Below, piece by piece: positions 56,641 to 64,000 of a stretch of 64,000 nt of DNA. Each line of letters starts with the position of its first letter. Within the stretch, counting starts at the first letter, position 1. The notes under the pieces were generated by a model. It ran no database searches. It worked only from the letters and a program-made list of their open reading frames with translations, and was not told the DNA's origin. The stretch covers positions 62,001 through 126,000 of the forward strand of contig NZ_JAAAWO010000011.1 of the NCBI RefSeq assembly GCF_010500895.1, written 5' to 3'. This DNA is from Alteromonas genovensis. Lineage in GTDB: Bacteria > Pseudomonadota > Gammaproteobacteria > Enterobacterales > Alteromonadaceae. The position numbers and the translations under genes were made by a program.

Positions 56641-56678
56641 GGGCACTCAGCGATTACCTGAGTGCTAACACCCTTTTT
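56641..56678 (+). promoter_or_regulatory. Leader hairpin followed by a T run before the DUF3718 gene
   Basis: GCACTCAG and CTGAGTGC form an 8-bp stem around CGATTAC, optionally extended by GGG and CCC. Six T residues follow, then the ribosome site GAGG. A terminator-like structure this close to a start suggests attenuation or a leader RNA. Confidence 0.5.
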
Positions 56679-56698
56679 TATGCATCGAGGAAAACACC

Positions 56699-57019
56699 AT
56701 GAAATTGCTCAAGACCATTATTGCTACAGCAACACTATCAATTGCATTCAATGCAAGCGCCGCTAGCTCACAAAAAGAAGTCCGTTTTGTTGGCGAAACG
56801 GAATTTGCAGGATTTTGCAAAGCCATTATCAACGACGACCTTAAAACCTTTCGTTCGAACCTGTCACGTAACGTAGGTCGTATTGGTGATAGCCAGCGTC
56901 AAGTATTACGATTAGTCACCTCAGACACAGGGTTAACATGTAATGGAAGTAACCTCATTCAATTTTCGGCTGAACGTGGCGCTGATACGGTTCACGAATA
57001 CCTCACTTCACGTAGTTAA
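56699..57019 (+). CDS. DUF3718 family small exported protein
   Basis: A 106-residue protein with a clean signal peptide (KTIIATATLSIAFNASAAS, cleavage after ASA). The mature part has two cysteines (FAGFCKAIINDDL and DTGLTCNGSNLIQFS), likely a disulfide, as in DUF3718. The family is found mainly in Alteromonadales and Vibrionales; its role is unknown to me. GAGG lies upstream. It is a single gene, facing away from the RND operon. Confidence 0.8.
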   Translation: MKLLKTIIATATLSIAFNASAASSQKEVRFVGETEFAGFCKAIINDDLKTFRSNLSRNVGRIGDSQRQVLRLVTSDTGLTCNGSNLIQFSAERGADTVHEYLTSRS

Positions 57020-57123
57020 GGTAAGCGTTGGCTATGGTTAATATGAAAAGGCGGGTGGTGCTGTTCTTTAAAAGAACATCACACACCCTGTCAGGAAGTC
57101 ATAACTGGTTAATGATGCTTGGC

Positions 57124-60100
57124 TCAAACCCTTACCCAACGCGACACTCTGTTACGTCCGTTGATAAAGAGTCGCTGAGTGTGGAATCTCAACTTGAGGA
57201 GTAATACATATGCTAACGGCACAAGGAACAAGCTGGTTAGTGTAGAAAATAGCAAACCTCCAATAATGGCGATGGCCATTGGGGAATAGGGTGGACCATC
57301 GCCGCCTATCCGTGTTGTGCCTATGGCAAGCGGAATTAGCCCCAGCACAGTGGTTGCCACTGTCATGAGTATAGGTCTTATTCGGGTAACGCACCCTTCA
57401 ATAACGGCGTCGTATAAAGAAAGACCGTCATTAATAAGCTGATTAATTCTATCTACCAGCACAATGCCATTGTTCACCACAATACCCATAAGTATAAGCA
57501 TTCCAATCATACCCATTACCGACATTGACGTTCCGGTTACCATAAACGCCCAAAACACGCCGGTGAAGGAAAACAATAAGGATGTGATGACGGATGTAGG
57601 TAAGATCAACGATTCAAACAACGCTGCCATCACCACGTATATCATGCAAAGCGCCAACAGCATGTTCATCTGCATAACCGCATTAGCTTCATCTTGGCGA
57701 GAGAAACTGCCGTCCAATGTCCAGGTGTAGCCCGTGGGCAGGGTGATATTTTCGAGAGCCGCTTCTATTTGCTGTCTCGCCTGTGCGGTGGTGGTTTCAC
57801 CCTCAAGGTTGGCACCAATAGCCAGCGCGGTTTGGCGATAGCTACGGTTTATTTGCGACAGCTGAGGCTTTATTTCAAAATCAGCAATCATATTAAGGGT
57901 AATTGATTGGCTTTGCGCAAAGCCGATATTAATATTTTTGAGTGCACTGAGTGACGACTGAATATCGCTACCATATTTGAGCTGTACGTTAACCTCTCCA
58001 GCGTCGCTGTAGCGAAACGTCCTTAGATTACTGCCGCGAAGGGCGGTAGCAACTAGTTTGGCCACATCGTTAACCGCAATACCGAATCGATTGGCTTTTT
58101 CTCTGTCAATTCGAATCTGAACTTCATCACGGGTTGAGCCTGTATCAGCCTTCACATCTTTAAGTCCTTCCACTTTGGCAAGAACCGGCACCAGCTGGTC
58201 TGAAATTTTCATTAATTGCTCTGAAGACTCGCCAAGCAATGTCACTCGAATACCGCCACCACTGCCACTTTCCCACTGAAATGTGGGGCGTGCTCTTACG
58301 AAAGAGGGCATAGACTCACGGATATCCTCTTTAATCTGGCTAACCGGCACAGGTAGGTCGTCGTTAAGCGTAAGGCCGCTCGTTGCATACCCTGGAGTAA
58401 AATAGGTATATACCTGTTTAATATGAAAGCGTTCTTGATTTTCATACAAATACGCTTCCATTTTTTCAACCGTATTTTCTACCTCCGACAGGGTGTAGTT
58501 TTCGGTAATGTGGTAATTCAGCCAAATGCGTTCTTGGTTGTTATTACCATCATCATCTGACGTCACCGCCTGCATGGGAATAATAGTGGATGCCAGAATA
58601 CCAAAAGCAATAAGTGATGTCTTACCCTGATTGTTAAGTACCCACTGAAGTATTTTCCCGTAACGAGAGATGTAAGCCGGGGGCGCTGACTGCTTGACCA
58701 CCGGAATTTTCACTTTAGTGGTCAGTAAGGGAATGAGGGTTTTCGCAATAAAAAGAGAGGCAAATAGCGAAATACAAATGGCAACTGCCACGTGCTCTAG
58801 AAAGATGGTTACGTCAATTTTAACGCCAATGATATTGGGTAAAAATACAATGGCCGTGGTGGCCGTACCCGCAATGACGGCCAAGCTTACCTTGTTGACA
58901 CCACTTTGTGTAGCATAAGCAATATCATTGTTTTTCTGGCGCTCTTGAAAAATACTTTCAGTAACAACCACCGCATTATCTACCAGCATACCAACGGCCA
59001 GCATCAGTCCCATCAGTGACAGTATATTTAGGGTATAACCCAGTAAATACATCACGCCCAAAGCGATACATATAGAAAATGGCACCGACAGCACAACAAT
59101 AAGTGTGGTAACCAGTTGGCGCAAAAATAGATATAAAACGATGACTGACAGCAATGCACCTAGCAAGCCTGCACTTAACAAATCGCTTAGGGAAGACGTA
59201 ACGCTTTTAGCGGTATCGTCCATCACAAAAAGGTTGATACCGGAAAACTCAGGGTCGTTTTTTGCTTCATTGATCACGGCCATTACGGCATCTGATACGT
59301 TGACCAAGTTACTGCCAGATTCACGAAATACATTGAAGCCAACAGCAAAGCTTCTGTCTAAATGACGTCCTTCGTTTCGCAAAGGCAATTCATAGCTGAC
59401 CTCAGCCACATCCGACAAACGAATATTGGGTTTGATCCACATTTGTTTAAAGTCGTTAATATCGTCAAATTCACCTGTTGGGTTAACAAGCACCTTTTGG
59501 CCATCGTTATACATGTAGCCCGCAGTAAGGGAAAAGTTAGCCCCCTGTAATTTTCGTTCAAGCTCATTACTGTCTATGCGATAGGTAGAAAGTTTTTTAG
59601 CGTCCAACCGAATGGTGATTTGACGTTTCATGGTGCCATAAAGCTCAACTTTCGACACGCCGGGTACTCGTTCAAGCGGGTGCTTTAAGTTGCGCTCAAG
59701 CAAATCGTAAGCGTTAGAAAGGTCTCGATCGCTAGACACGCGCAGCTGAAAAATAGGCATGTCATTGGTGTTAAATTTGTACACCATTATGCGTTCAATA
59801 TCTGAAGGCAGCTCATTTCTTATCGCGTCTACCTTCTCCCTTGCCTCGATACTTTTAGCTTTAAGGTTTTCTTCCCAATCAAACTCAACAACGATTTCTG
59901 CTTTATTATCATAAGAACGGGCTTGCAGGCGCTTAATCCCTGACATGGTGGCAATGGCAGCTTCAACAGGCCGCGTTATCATGGTTTCCACCTCAATTGG
60001 AGTGGCGTCAGGGTAGGGGATTTCGATAACCATTTGGGGTATATCAATACCGGGAAACTTCTCTAACGGAAGCAGTCTAGAAGACACTAATCCAAACAGC

Positions 60101-60213
60101 AGCATGGAGAAAAATAACATGCCTATGGTGACGGGTTTGTTAAGGGCAAATCTTGCTAACGCCGCACCTATACCCGCTACTACAGTTGGCGACTTTTCTT
60201 GTGAAGGCTTCAT
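57124..60213 (-). CDS. RND efflux transporter permease (second permease of the operon)
   Basis: A 1029-residue permease of the AcrB/HAE1 superfamily. It has 12 expected helices and two large periplasmic loops. TM4 carries LAVGMLVDNAVVVTESIFQE (Asp followed by Asn, where AcrB has Asp-Asp). TM10-12 carry MGMIGMLILMGIVVNNGIVLVDRINQ and RIRPILMTVATTVLGLIPLA. The gene overlaps the preceding permease gene by 4 nt. Two permeases with one adaptor suggest a heteromeric pump of the MdtBC kind. Substrates are unknown. Confidence 0.88.
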   Translation of the reverse strand: MKPSQEKSPTVVAGIGAALARFALNKPVTIGMLFFSMLLFGLVSSRLLPLEKFPGIDIPQMVIEIPYPDATPIEVETMITRPVEAAIATMSGIKRLQARSYDNKAEIVVEFDWEENLKAKSIEAREKVDAIRNELPSDIERIMVYKFNTNDMPIFQLRVSSDRDLSNAYDLLERNLKHPLERVPGVSKVELYGTMKRQITIRLDAKKLSTYRIDSNELERKLQGANFSLTAGYMYNDGQKVLVNPTGEFDDINDFKQMWIKPNIRLSDVAEVSYELPLRNEGRHLDRSFAVGFNVFRESGSNLVNVSDAVMAVINEAKNDPEFSGINLFVMDDTAKSVTSSLSDLLSAGLLGALLSVIVLYLFLRQLVTTLIVVLSVPFSICIALGVMYLLGYTLNILSLMGLMLAVGMLVDNAVVVTESIFQERQKNNDIAYATQSGVNKVSLAVIAGTATTAIVFLPNIIGVKIDVTIFLEHVAVAICISLFASLFIAKTLIPLLTTKVKIPVVKQSAPPAYISRYGKILQWVLNNQGKTSLIAFGILASTIIPMQAVTSDDDGNNNQERIWLNYHITENYTLSEVENTVEKMEAYLYENQERFHIKQVYTYFTPGYATSGLTLNDDLPVPVSQIKEDIRESMPSFVRARPTFQWESGSGGGIRVTLLGESSEQLMKISDQLVPVLAKVEGLKDVKADTGSTRDEVQIRIDREKANRFGIAVNDVAKLVATALRGSNLRTFRYSDAGEVNVQLKYGSDIQSSLSALKNINIGFAQSQSITLNMIADFEIKPQLSQINRSYRQTALAIGANLEGETTTAQARQQIEAALENITLPTGYTWTLDGSFSRQDEANAVMQMNMLLALCMIYVVMAALFESLILPTSVITSLLFSFTGVFWAFMVTGTSMSVMGMIGMLILMGIVVNNGIVLVDRINQLINDGLSLYDAVIEGCVTRIRPILMTVATTVLGLIPLAIGTTRIGGDGPPYSPMAIAIIGGLLFSTLTSLFLVPLAYVLLLKLRFHTQRLFINGRNRVSRWVRV

Positions 60214-63200
60214 AGCGTGCCTCCTTTTACTACCGGCTCGTCACTTGTCATCACTGCACTCGTATCCACAGGTATTTTTTTATTGTCGAATAAGCTATAC
60301 AGCACCGGCAGTAAGATGAGGGTAAGTAAGCTGGCAAACAGTAATCCAAAAATAACCGTTACCGCCATAGGAGTTCTTATTTCCGCACCCTCACCAAAAC
60401 CAAACGCCATGGGGAGCAAACCGAGAACAGTTGTCAATGTAGTCATTACAATGGGTCTTAAACGTGTTTGGGCAGCGTCAACAATGGCAGCGTGCTTTTC
60501 CATTCCGTCTCTGCGCAGCTGATTTATTCTATCAACAAGCACAATGGCGTTGTTCACAACAATACCGCACAGCATAATTAGCCCGATAAACACCACCACA
60601 CTAAGCGGTGTGTTGGTGAGCCACAAGCCATACACTGAGCCTGCGCCTGCAAGCGGCACTGCGAACAAAATAAGAAGCGGATGAAGCAAGGATTCAAACT
60701 GCGACGCCATAACCAGGTACACCATGAATACTGCCAGTGCGAGAGCAAATTGCAGCGAGCGGAAGCTGTTTTGCATATCTTCACTTTGACCTGCAATGGT
60801 GGCGCTAAGTGAGAGAGGAAGCTGAGTTTCGTTAAGTACAGTATTCGCAACATCAACAGCTTCGTCTAGCTTTCCTTTCGCTAAATTTGCCGTAACGATA
60901 GCGACACGCTGCTGGCCAACGCGGGTAATTTCACTTGGGCCCACGCTCATGTAAACATCGGCTACTGCGCTTAGAGGAATAGGCTGTGTTGAACGAGGGT
61001 TGATAACAATTGCCCTTACGCCCGCGATATCGTTGCGCTGACTTTCAATAGTGCGAACCAATACATCAACCTTTCTATCTTCAACGCTGTATTGGGTGGC
61101 AATGCGCCCGCCCACTTTGGCGGCGATCAGTTGCGATACAGTGGCTGCATCTAAGTTTAGCCGAGCAAGCTTAGCGTGATCAAATTCTATTTTAAGCTCT
61201 GGATTTCCATCGCGAATGCTGGTGGTTACATCGGTAAAATTAGCAAAGCTTGCCAGCTTAAGTGCAATAGCGTCACCATATTCTTGCAACTGGTTTAAAT
61301 CGTAACCCGTAATTTCCACTTGAATTGGCGATGAAAAGCTAAAGAGTTCAGGCTCAGAAAAAACTGATTCGATATTTGGTTTGTTGTTTAGATAATCACG
61401 CAAGGTGTTTTGAACCTGCAGCATGTCATCTTGAGTCGCATTGGGTTGCATGACTACATTTAACCGGCCCCAGTGGTCGCCACCTTGATTAGGCGCAGCA
61501 CTTACAAGGCTGCCCGTTCCAGACATCGCATAAGTACGCTGTACTTTTGTGTGCGATCCGCTCTGCTCTTCGTCCTTATGCTCGTCTTCTGGACCACTGT
61601 CCAAGCTGTTCTTCTCATTAAATACAACAGCCGCTAGTGCGTTGAGTTCGGCATCGGTTTTCTGCAAAGGAGAACCTGCTGGCAAGGTGATTTCTACTGA
61701 GAACTCTCCTTGTGACATGGTGGGAATGAGCTCCATACCCAACTGGGGTAACAGTAAAACTCCTCCTGCTGACAGCGCTATTGCAATTCCTAGCACTGCC
61801 GTTCGAGCGCGAAGGCTTGCTTTCAGTAACACTTCATACGCTTTTGATAGGCCATCAAACCCTTTGGAAAACAGCCAAATAAGTGGTGTGAACATTACCG
61901 ACAAACATTTGCTGATGATGTGCCATGCACCAATTATCAAGGTAACAAGAGCGGCAGGTAAAAAAACAAAAACAAATTTAAACAGTGCTCTAACAGGCCA
62001 GGTGGCGTAAAACGCTATTTTACCTAACAGACTCGTAGGGGCTGTTTTTACAGAGGCTGACGGGTTATCGAATGTATCTTGGTGAGATAATTGTTGCGTT
62101 GATTTTCTTCTTGCCATCGCCGGAATGATGGTGAGCGCCACCACGAGAGATGCGGCAAGCGCAAAAGAAACCGTGAGTGCTTGGTCTCGAAATAACTGAC
62201 CGGCAATGCCTTCAACAAAGATAAGCGGAACGAATACGGCCATGGTGGTTAATGTAGAGGCGATAATAGCGCCTGATACTTCTTTAGTGCCCTTGGCGGC
62301 CGCACCAAATTGCGTCGCGTCTTCGTTTTCGCCATGTTGAGTCGTTGTTAAGCCACGCTTGTGATTGCGGTGACGATCAATATTTTCAAGCACAACAATG
62401 CTGTTATCTACCAATAGCCCAACAGCAAGAGCGATACCGCCAAGGCTCATCATGTTTAAGCTTATGTTGTTGGCATACATTAAATTAAACGTGGCAATAA
62501 CAGACACAGGAATAGACACGGAAATGATAACCGTTGCCCAGAAGTCTTTTAAAAACAAATACAGCACCAACATGGCTAGAATACCGCCCACAATGGCCGC
62601 TGATTTAACGTTGTCGATGGCCTGTTTTATAAACACGCTCTGATCATAAGTTTGACTAAGTGCATAATTTGAGGGGAGGGCTTTTTGTACTTCTTTCAGG
62701 CGACGCGACACATTGGTAGCCACATCCACCGCATTAGCGTCACCTTCTTTATAGATAGCTATTTCAACACCTTCAGTGCCATTGAAGCGCGTGATGACAC
62801 TTCTGTCTTTATAAGCACTTTGTACAACGGCAACATCTTTTAATTGGATGTTTCGATTACCAGAGCGGCCTATAAATAAGTTTTCGATGTCGTCTAGTGT
62901 TTCAAACTGGTTTAGTGTTCGAACTAAAAAGGCTTGGGCGGCATTGTCTATTCTTCCGCCTGCGGCGTTAACATTTTCCGCTTTTATACGCTCAACAATG
63001 TCTGTGATGGGAATGGATAGCTGACTGGCTTTACGCTGGTCAATAAGAATGTGAATTTCATTTTCTAGCCCTCCGCCTAGTCGCACGGCCGCAACACCTT
63101 CAACAGACTCTAAGCCTCGTTTTACTTGTTGTTCGGCGTATAAACGCAAGCGTTTCATACCGCTTTCGGAAAGGTTTTCGGTATCAGTGGTAAGGCCTAA

Positions 63201-63614
63201 CTTAATAACAGGGTCTAAGCTGGGGTTAAAACGCAGCAGTCGAGGTTTTTCAATGTCCAGAGGAAGTCGAAGTACGTCTAGTTTTTCTCTCACTTCTAAG
63301 CTGGCAAAGTCCATTTCCGTACCCCAAGCAAAGGATAAGACCACGTCTGATTGTCCTGCACGTGAGGTAGAGGTAACTTTACGCACGCCTTTAACAACGC
63401 CGATGGATTCTTCGATGGGTTTAGATACCAGTTGTTCTATTTCTGCAGGGGCGGCGCCATCGTAATCGGTGCGTATAGTTAAAGTGGGGTAAGACAAATC
63501 AGGCAATAAATTCACCGACAGCCTACCAAGAGACACCATACCAAATAACAACACCGCGAAAGTAAACATAGAAACGGCGACGGGACGCTTAACAGCAATA
63601 TCGACAATACGCAT
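60210..63614 (-). CDS. RND efflux transporter permease (first permease, enlarged)
   Basis: A 1134-residue AcrB/HAE1-type permease. TM4 carries LAVGLLVDNSIVVLENIDRH; the C-terminal core has LCGIVVNNAIVLVDRINQLR and RLRPIVMTTLTTVLGLLPMAFG. It is about 100 residues longer than AcrB. The excess includes a segment near 510-600 with a long hydrophobic stretch (FVFVFLPAALVTLIIGAWHI) between TM6 and TM7, and an acidic loop (DSGPEDEHKDEEQSG) in the second periplasmic domain. It pumps toxic compounds outward using protons. It follows the adaptor gene and overlaps the next permease. Confidence 0.88.
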   Translation of the reverse strand: MRIVDIAVKRPVAVSMFTFAVLLFGMVSLGRLSVNLLPDLSYPTLTIRTDYDGAAPAEIEQLVSKPIEESIGVVKGVRKVTSTSRAGQSDVVLSFAWGTEMDFASLEVREKLDVLRLPLDIEKPRLLRFNPSLDPVIKLGLTTDTENLSESGMKRLRLYAEQQVKRGLESVEGVAAVRLGGGLENEIHILIDQRKASQLSIPITDIVERIKAENVNAAGGRIDNAAQAFLVRTLNQFETLDDIENLFIGRSGNRNIQLKDVAVVQSAYKDRSVITRFNGTEGVEIAIYKEGDANAVDVATNVSRRLKEVQKALPSNYALSQTYDQSVFIKQAIDNVKSAAIVGGILAMLVLYLFLKDFWATVIISVSIPVSVIATFNLMYANNISLNMMSLGGIALAVGLLVDNSIVVLENIDRHRNHKRGLTTTQHGENEDATQFGAAAKGTKEVSGAIIASTLTTMAVFVPLIFVEGIAGQLFRDQALTVSFALAASLVVALTIIPAMARRKSTQQLSHQDTFDNPSASVKTAPTSLLGKIAFYATWPVRALFKFVFVFLPAALVTLIIGAWHIISKCLSVMFTPLIWLFSKGFDGLSKAYEVLLKASLRARTAVLGIAIALSAGGVLLLPQLGMELIPTMSQGEFSVEITLPAGSPLQKTDAELNALAAVVFNEKNSLDSGPEDEHKDEEQSGSHTKVQRTYAMSGTGSLVSAAPNQGGDHWGRLNVVMQPNATQDDMLQVQNTLRDYLNNKPNIESVFSEPELFSFSSPIQVEITGYDLNQLQEYGDAIALKLASFANFTDVTTSIRDGNPELKIEFDHAKLARLNLDAATVSQLIAAKVGGRIATQYSVEDRKVDVLVRTIESQRNDIAGVRAIVINPRSTQPIPLSAVADVYMSVGPSEITRVGQQRVAIVTANLAKGKLDEAVDVANTVLNETQLPLSLSATIAGQSEDMQNSFRSLQFALALAVFMVYLVMASQFESLLHPLLILFAVPLAGAGSVYGLWLTNTPLSVVVFIGLIMLCGIVVNNAIVLVDRINQLRRDGMEKHAAIVDAAQTRLRPIVMTTLTTVLGLLPMAFGFGEGAEIRTPMAVTVIFGLLFASLLTLILLPVLYSLFDNKKIPVDTSAVMTSDEPVVKGGTL

Positions 63615-63641
63615 AATACTATTTTCCTTATTTATCTTCGC

Positions 63642-64000
63642 TTAGCTGTTTACAACTTCAACAGGCGCATTGTCTTTTAAATTTTGATGTCCCGCAGTAA
63701 CGACTTGTTCGTTACCGGTTAATCCGTGCGTGACTTCAATAACATCGCTATTTTCAAATCCGGTAGATACATTGACTTTCTTAACCACGCCACCGTCGAC
63801 TACAAAAACGCTGTGGGTATTATCAATGGTAACCAGAGCACGGCGGGGCACTAGTGTGGTATTGGCATGAGTGGCATATTCAAGAGACACATCAGTGAAC
63901 ATGCCGGCTTTCAACGTGTTTTGTCCATTGGGCACTCTCAGGGTTACTTTGAAGGTACCGGTAGTGGCGTCGATAACGGGGCTGATTCGCTCAACATGTG
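63642..64000 (-). CDS. RND efflux periplasmic adaptor (MFP), C-terminal fragment
   Basis: The reading frame runs off the right edge, so only about 118 C-terminal residues are present. ERISPVIDATTGTFKVTLRV, LKAGMFTDVSLEY, LVPRRALVTIDNTHSVFVVDGGVVKKVNVSTG and VVTAGHQNLKDNAPVEVV are the beta-barrel and membrane-proximal domains of HlyD/AcrA-type adaptors. It links the permease to an outer-membrane channel. It lies 27 bp upstream of the first permease and heads the operon visible here. The N-terminal lipid or signal region is not visible. Confidence 0.9.
   Translation of the reverse strand, partial: HVERISPVIDATTGTFKVTLRVPNGQNTLKAGMFTDVSLEYATHANTTLVPRRALVTIDNTHSVFVVDGGVVKKVNVSTGFENSDVIEVTHGLTGNEQVVTAGHQNLKDNAPVEVVNS

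Noticed and set aside
57064..57078. GTTCTT-TAA-AAGAAC palindrome after the DUF3718 gene as terminator or LexA-like site
   Set aside because: The stem is only six weak pairs and it matches no operator consensus that I know.

Overview
The window looks like chromosomal DNA of a marine gammaproteobacterium of the Alteromonadaceae, most probably Alteromonas or a close relative. Nearly every product matches an Escherichia coli, Vibrio, Shewanella or Alteromonas family. The gene order rne < > rluC-HAD, yceF(maf), yceD-rpmF-plsX-fabH-fabD-fabG-acpP-fabF-pabC-mltG-tmk-holB-tatD is the classical gammaproteobacterial lipid, division and replication cluster. Moderate GC, frequent TTG/GTG starts and families such as DUF3718 and TIGR03503 fit the same group. 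I see no insertion sequence, prophage, CRISPR array or plasmid function; this is housekeeping chromosome with small accessory pieces.

Layout. 1-7.1 kb: end of hrpA, a PilZ protein, a Fur-box-controlled DUF2061 protein, rlmI, a quinone oxidoreductase, the divergent rnhA/dnaQ pair and a TIGR03503 membrane protein. 7.25-7.8 kb: a strong stable-RNA promoter and four identical tRNA-Asp(GTC) genes. 7.9-17.3 kb: a CSS-EAL phosphodiesterase, lolD-lolE, a DAACS symporter, a large Ig-like lipoprotein and astB. 17.6-25.3 kb: topA-yaiL-elaA, a candidate small RNA, a two-component system and a kinase-like phosphotransferase. 25.4-43.6 kb: rne, its 0.78-kb leader, and the rluC to tatD block ending with an FMN-binding protein. 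43.7-57 kb: short unlinked units (SDR, a split pair of periplasmic binding proteins, DUF4870, ychJ, an SOS-controlled sulA-like gene, yqaA, msrPQ, RDD, dGTPase, yfbR-alaA, DUF2189, DUF3718). 57.1-64 kb: an RND efflux operon (adaptor, then two permeases), cut by the right edge.

How the genes work together. PlsX, FabH, FabD, FabG, AcpP and FabF make acyl chains from malonyl-ACP and feed phospholipid synthesis; the acpP gap carries a FadR-like palindrome. Tmk, HolB, DnaQ, RnhA, TopA, Dgt and YfbR concern DNA replication and nucleotide pools. RNase E, RluC, RlmI, L32, HrpA and the tRNAs concern RNA and ribosomes. LolD/LolE, MltG, MsrP/MsrQ and the RND pump act at the envelope.

The signals least explained by known genes are: (i) about eleven short, degenerate, head-to-tail tandem duplications (unit about 10-30 bp) confined to intergenic gaps; (ii) a Fur box running directly into four 15-bp repeats; (iii) a promoter-hairpin-terminator unit with a CsrA-like site at about 21.64-21.82 kb; (iv) two tandem binding-protein frames that one base would fuse; (v) tandem SOS boxes before a divergent sulA; (vi) apparently leaderless rluC and yceD. 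All were read by eye; none was tested by a search or alignment.
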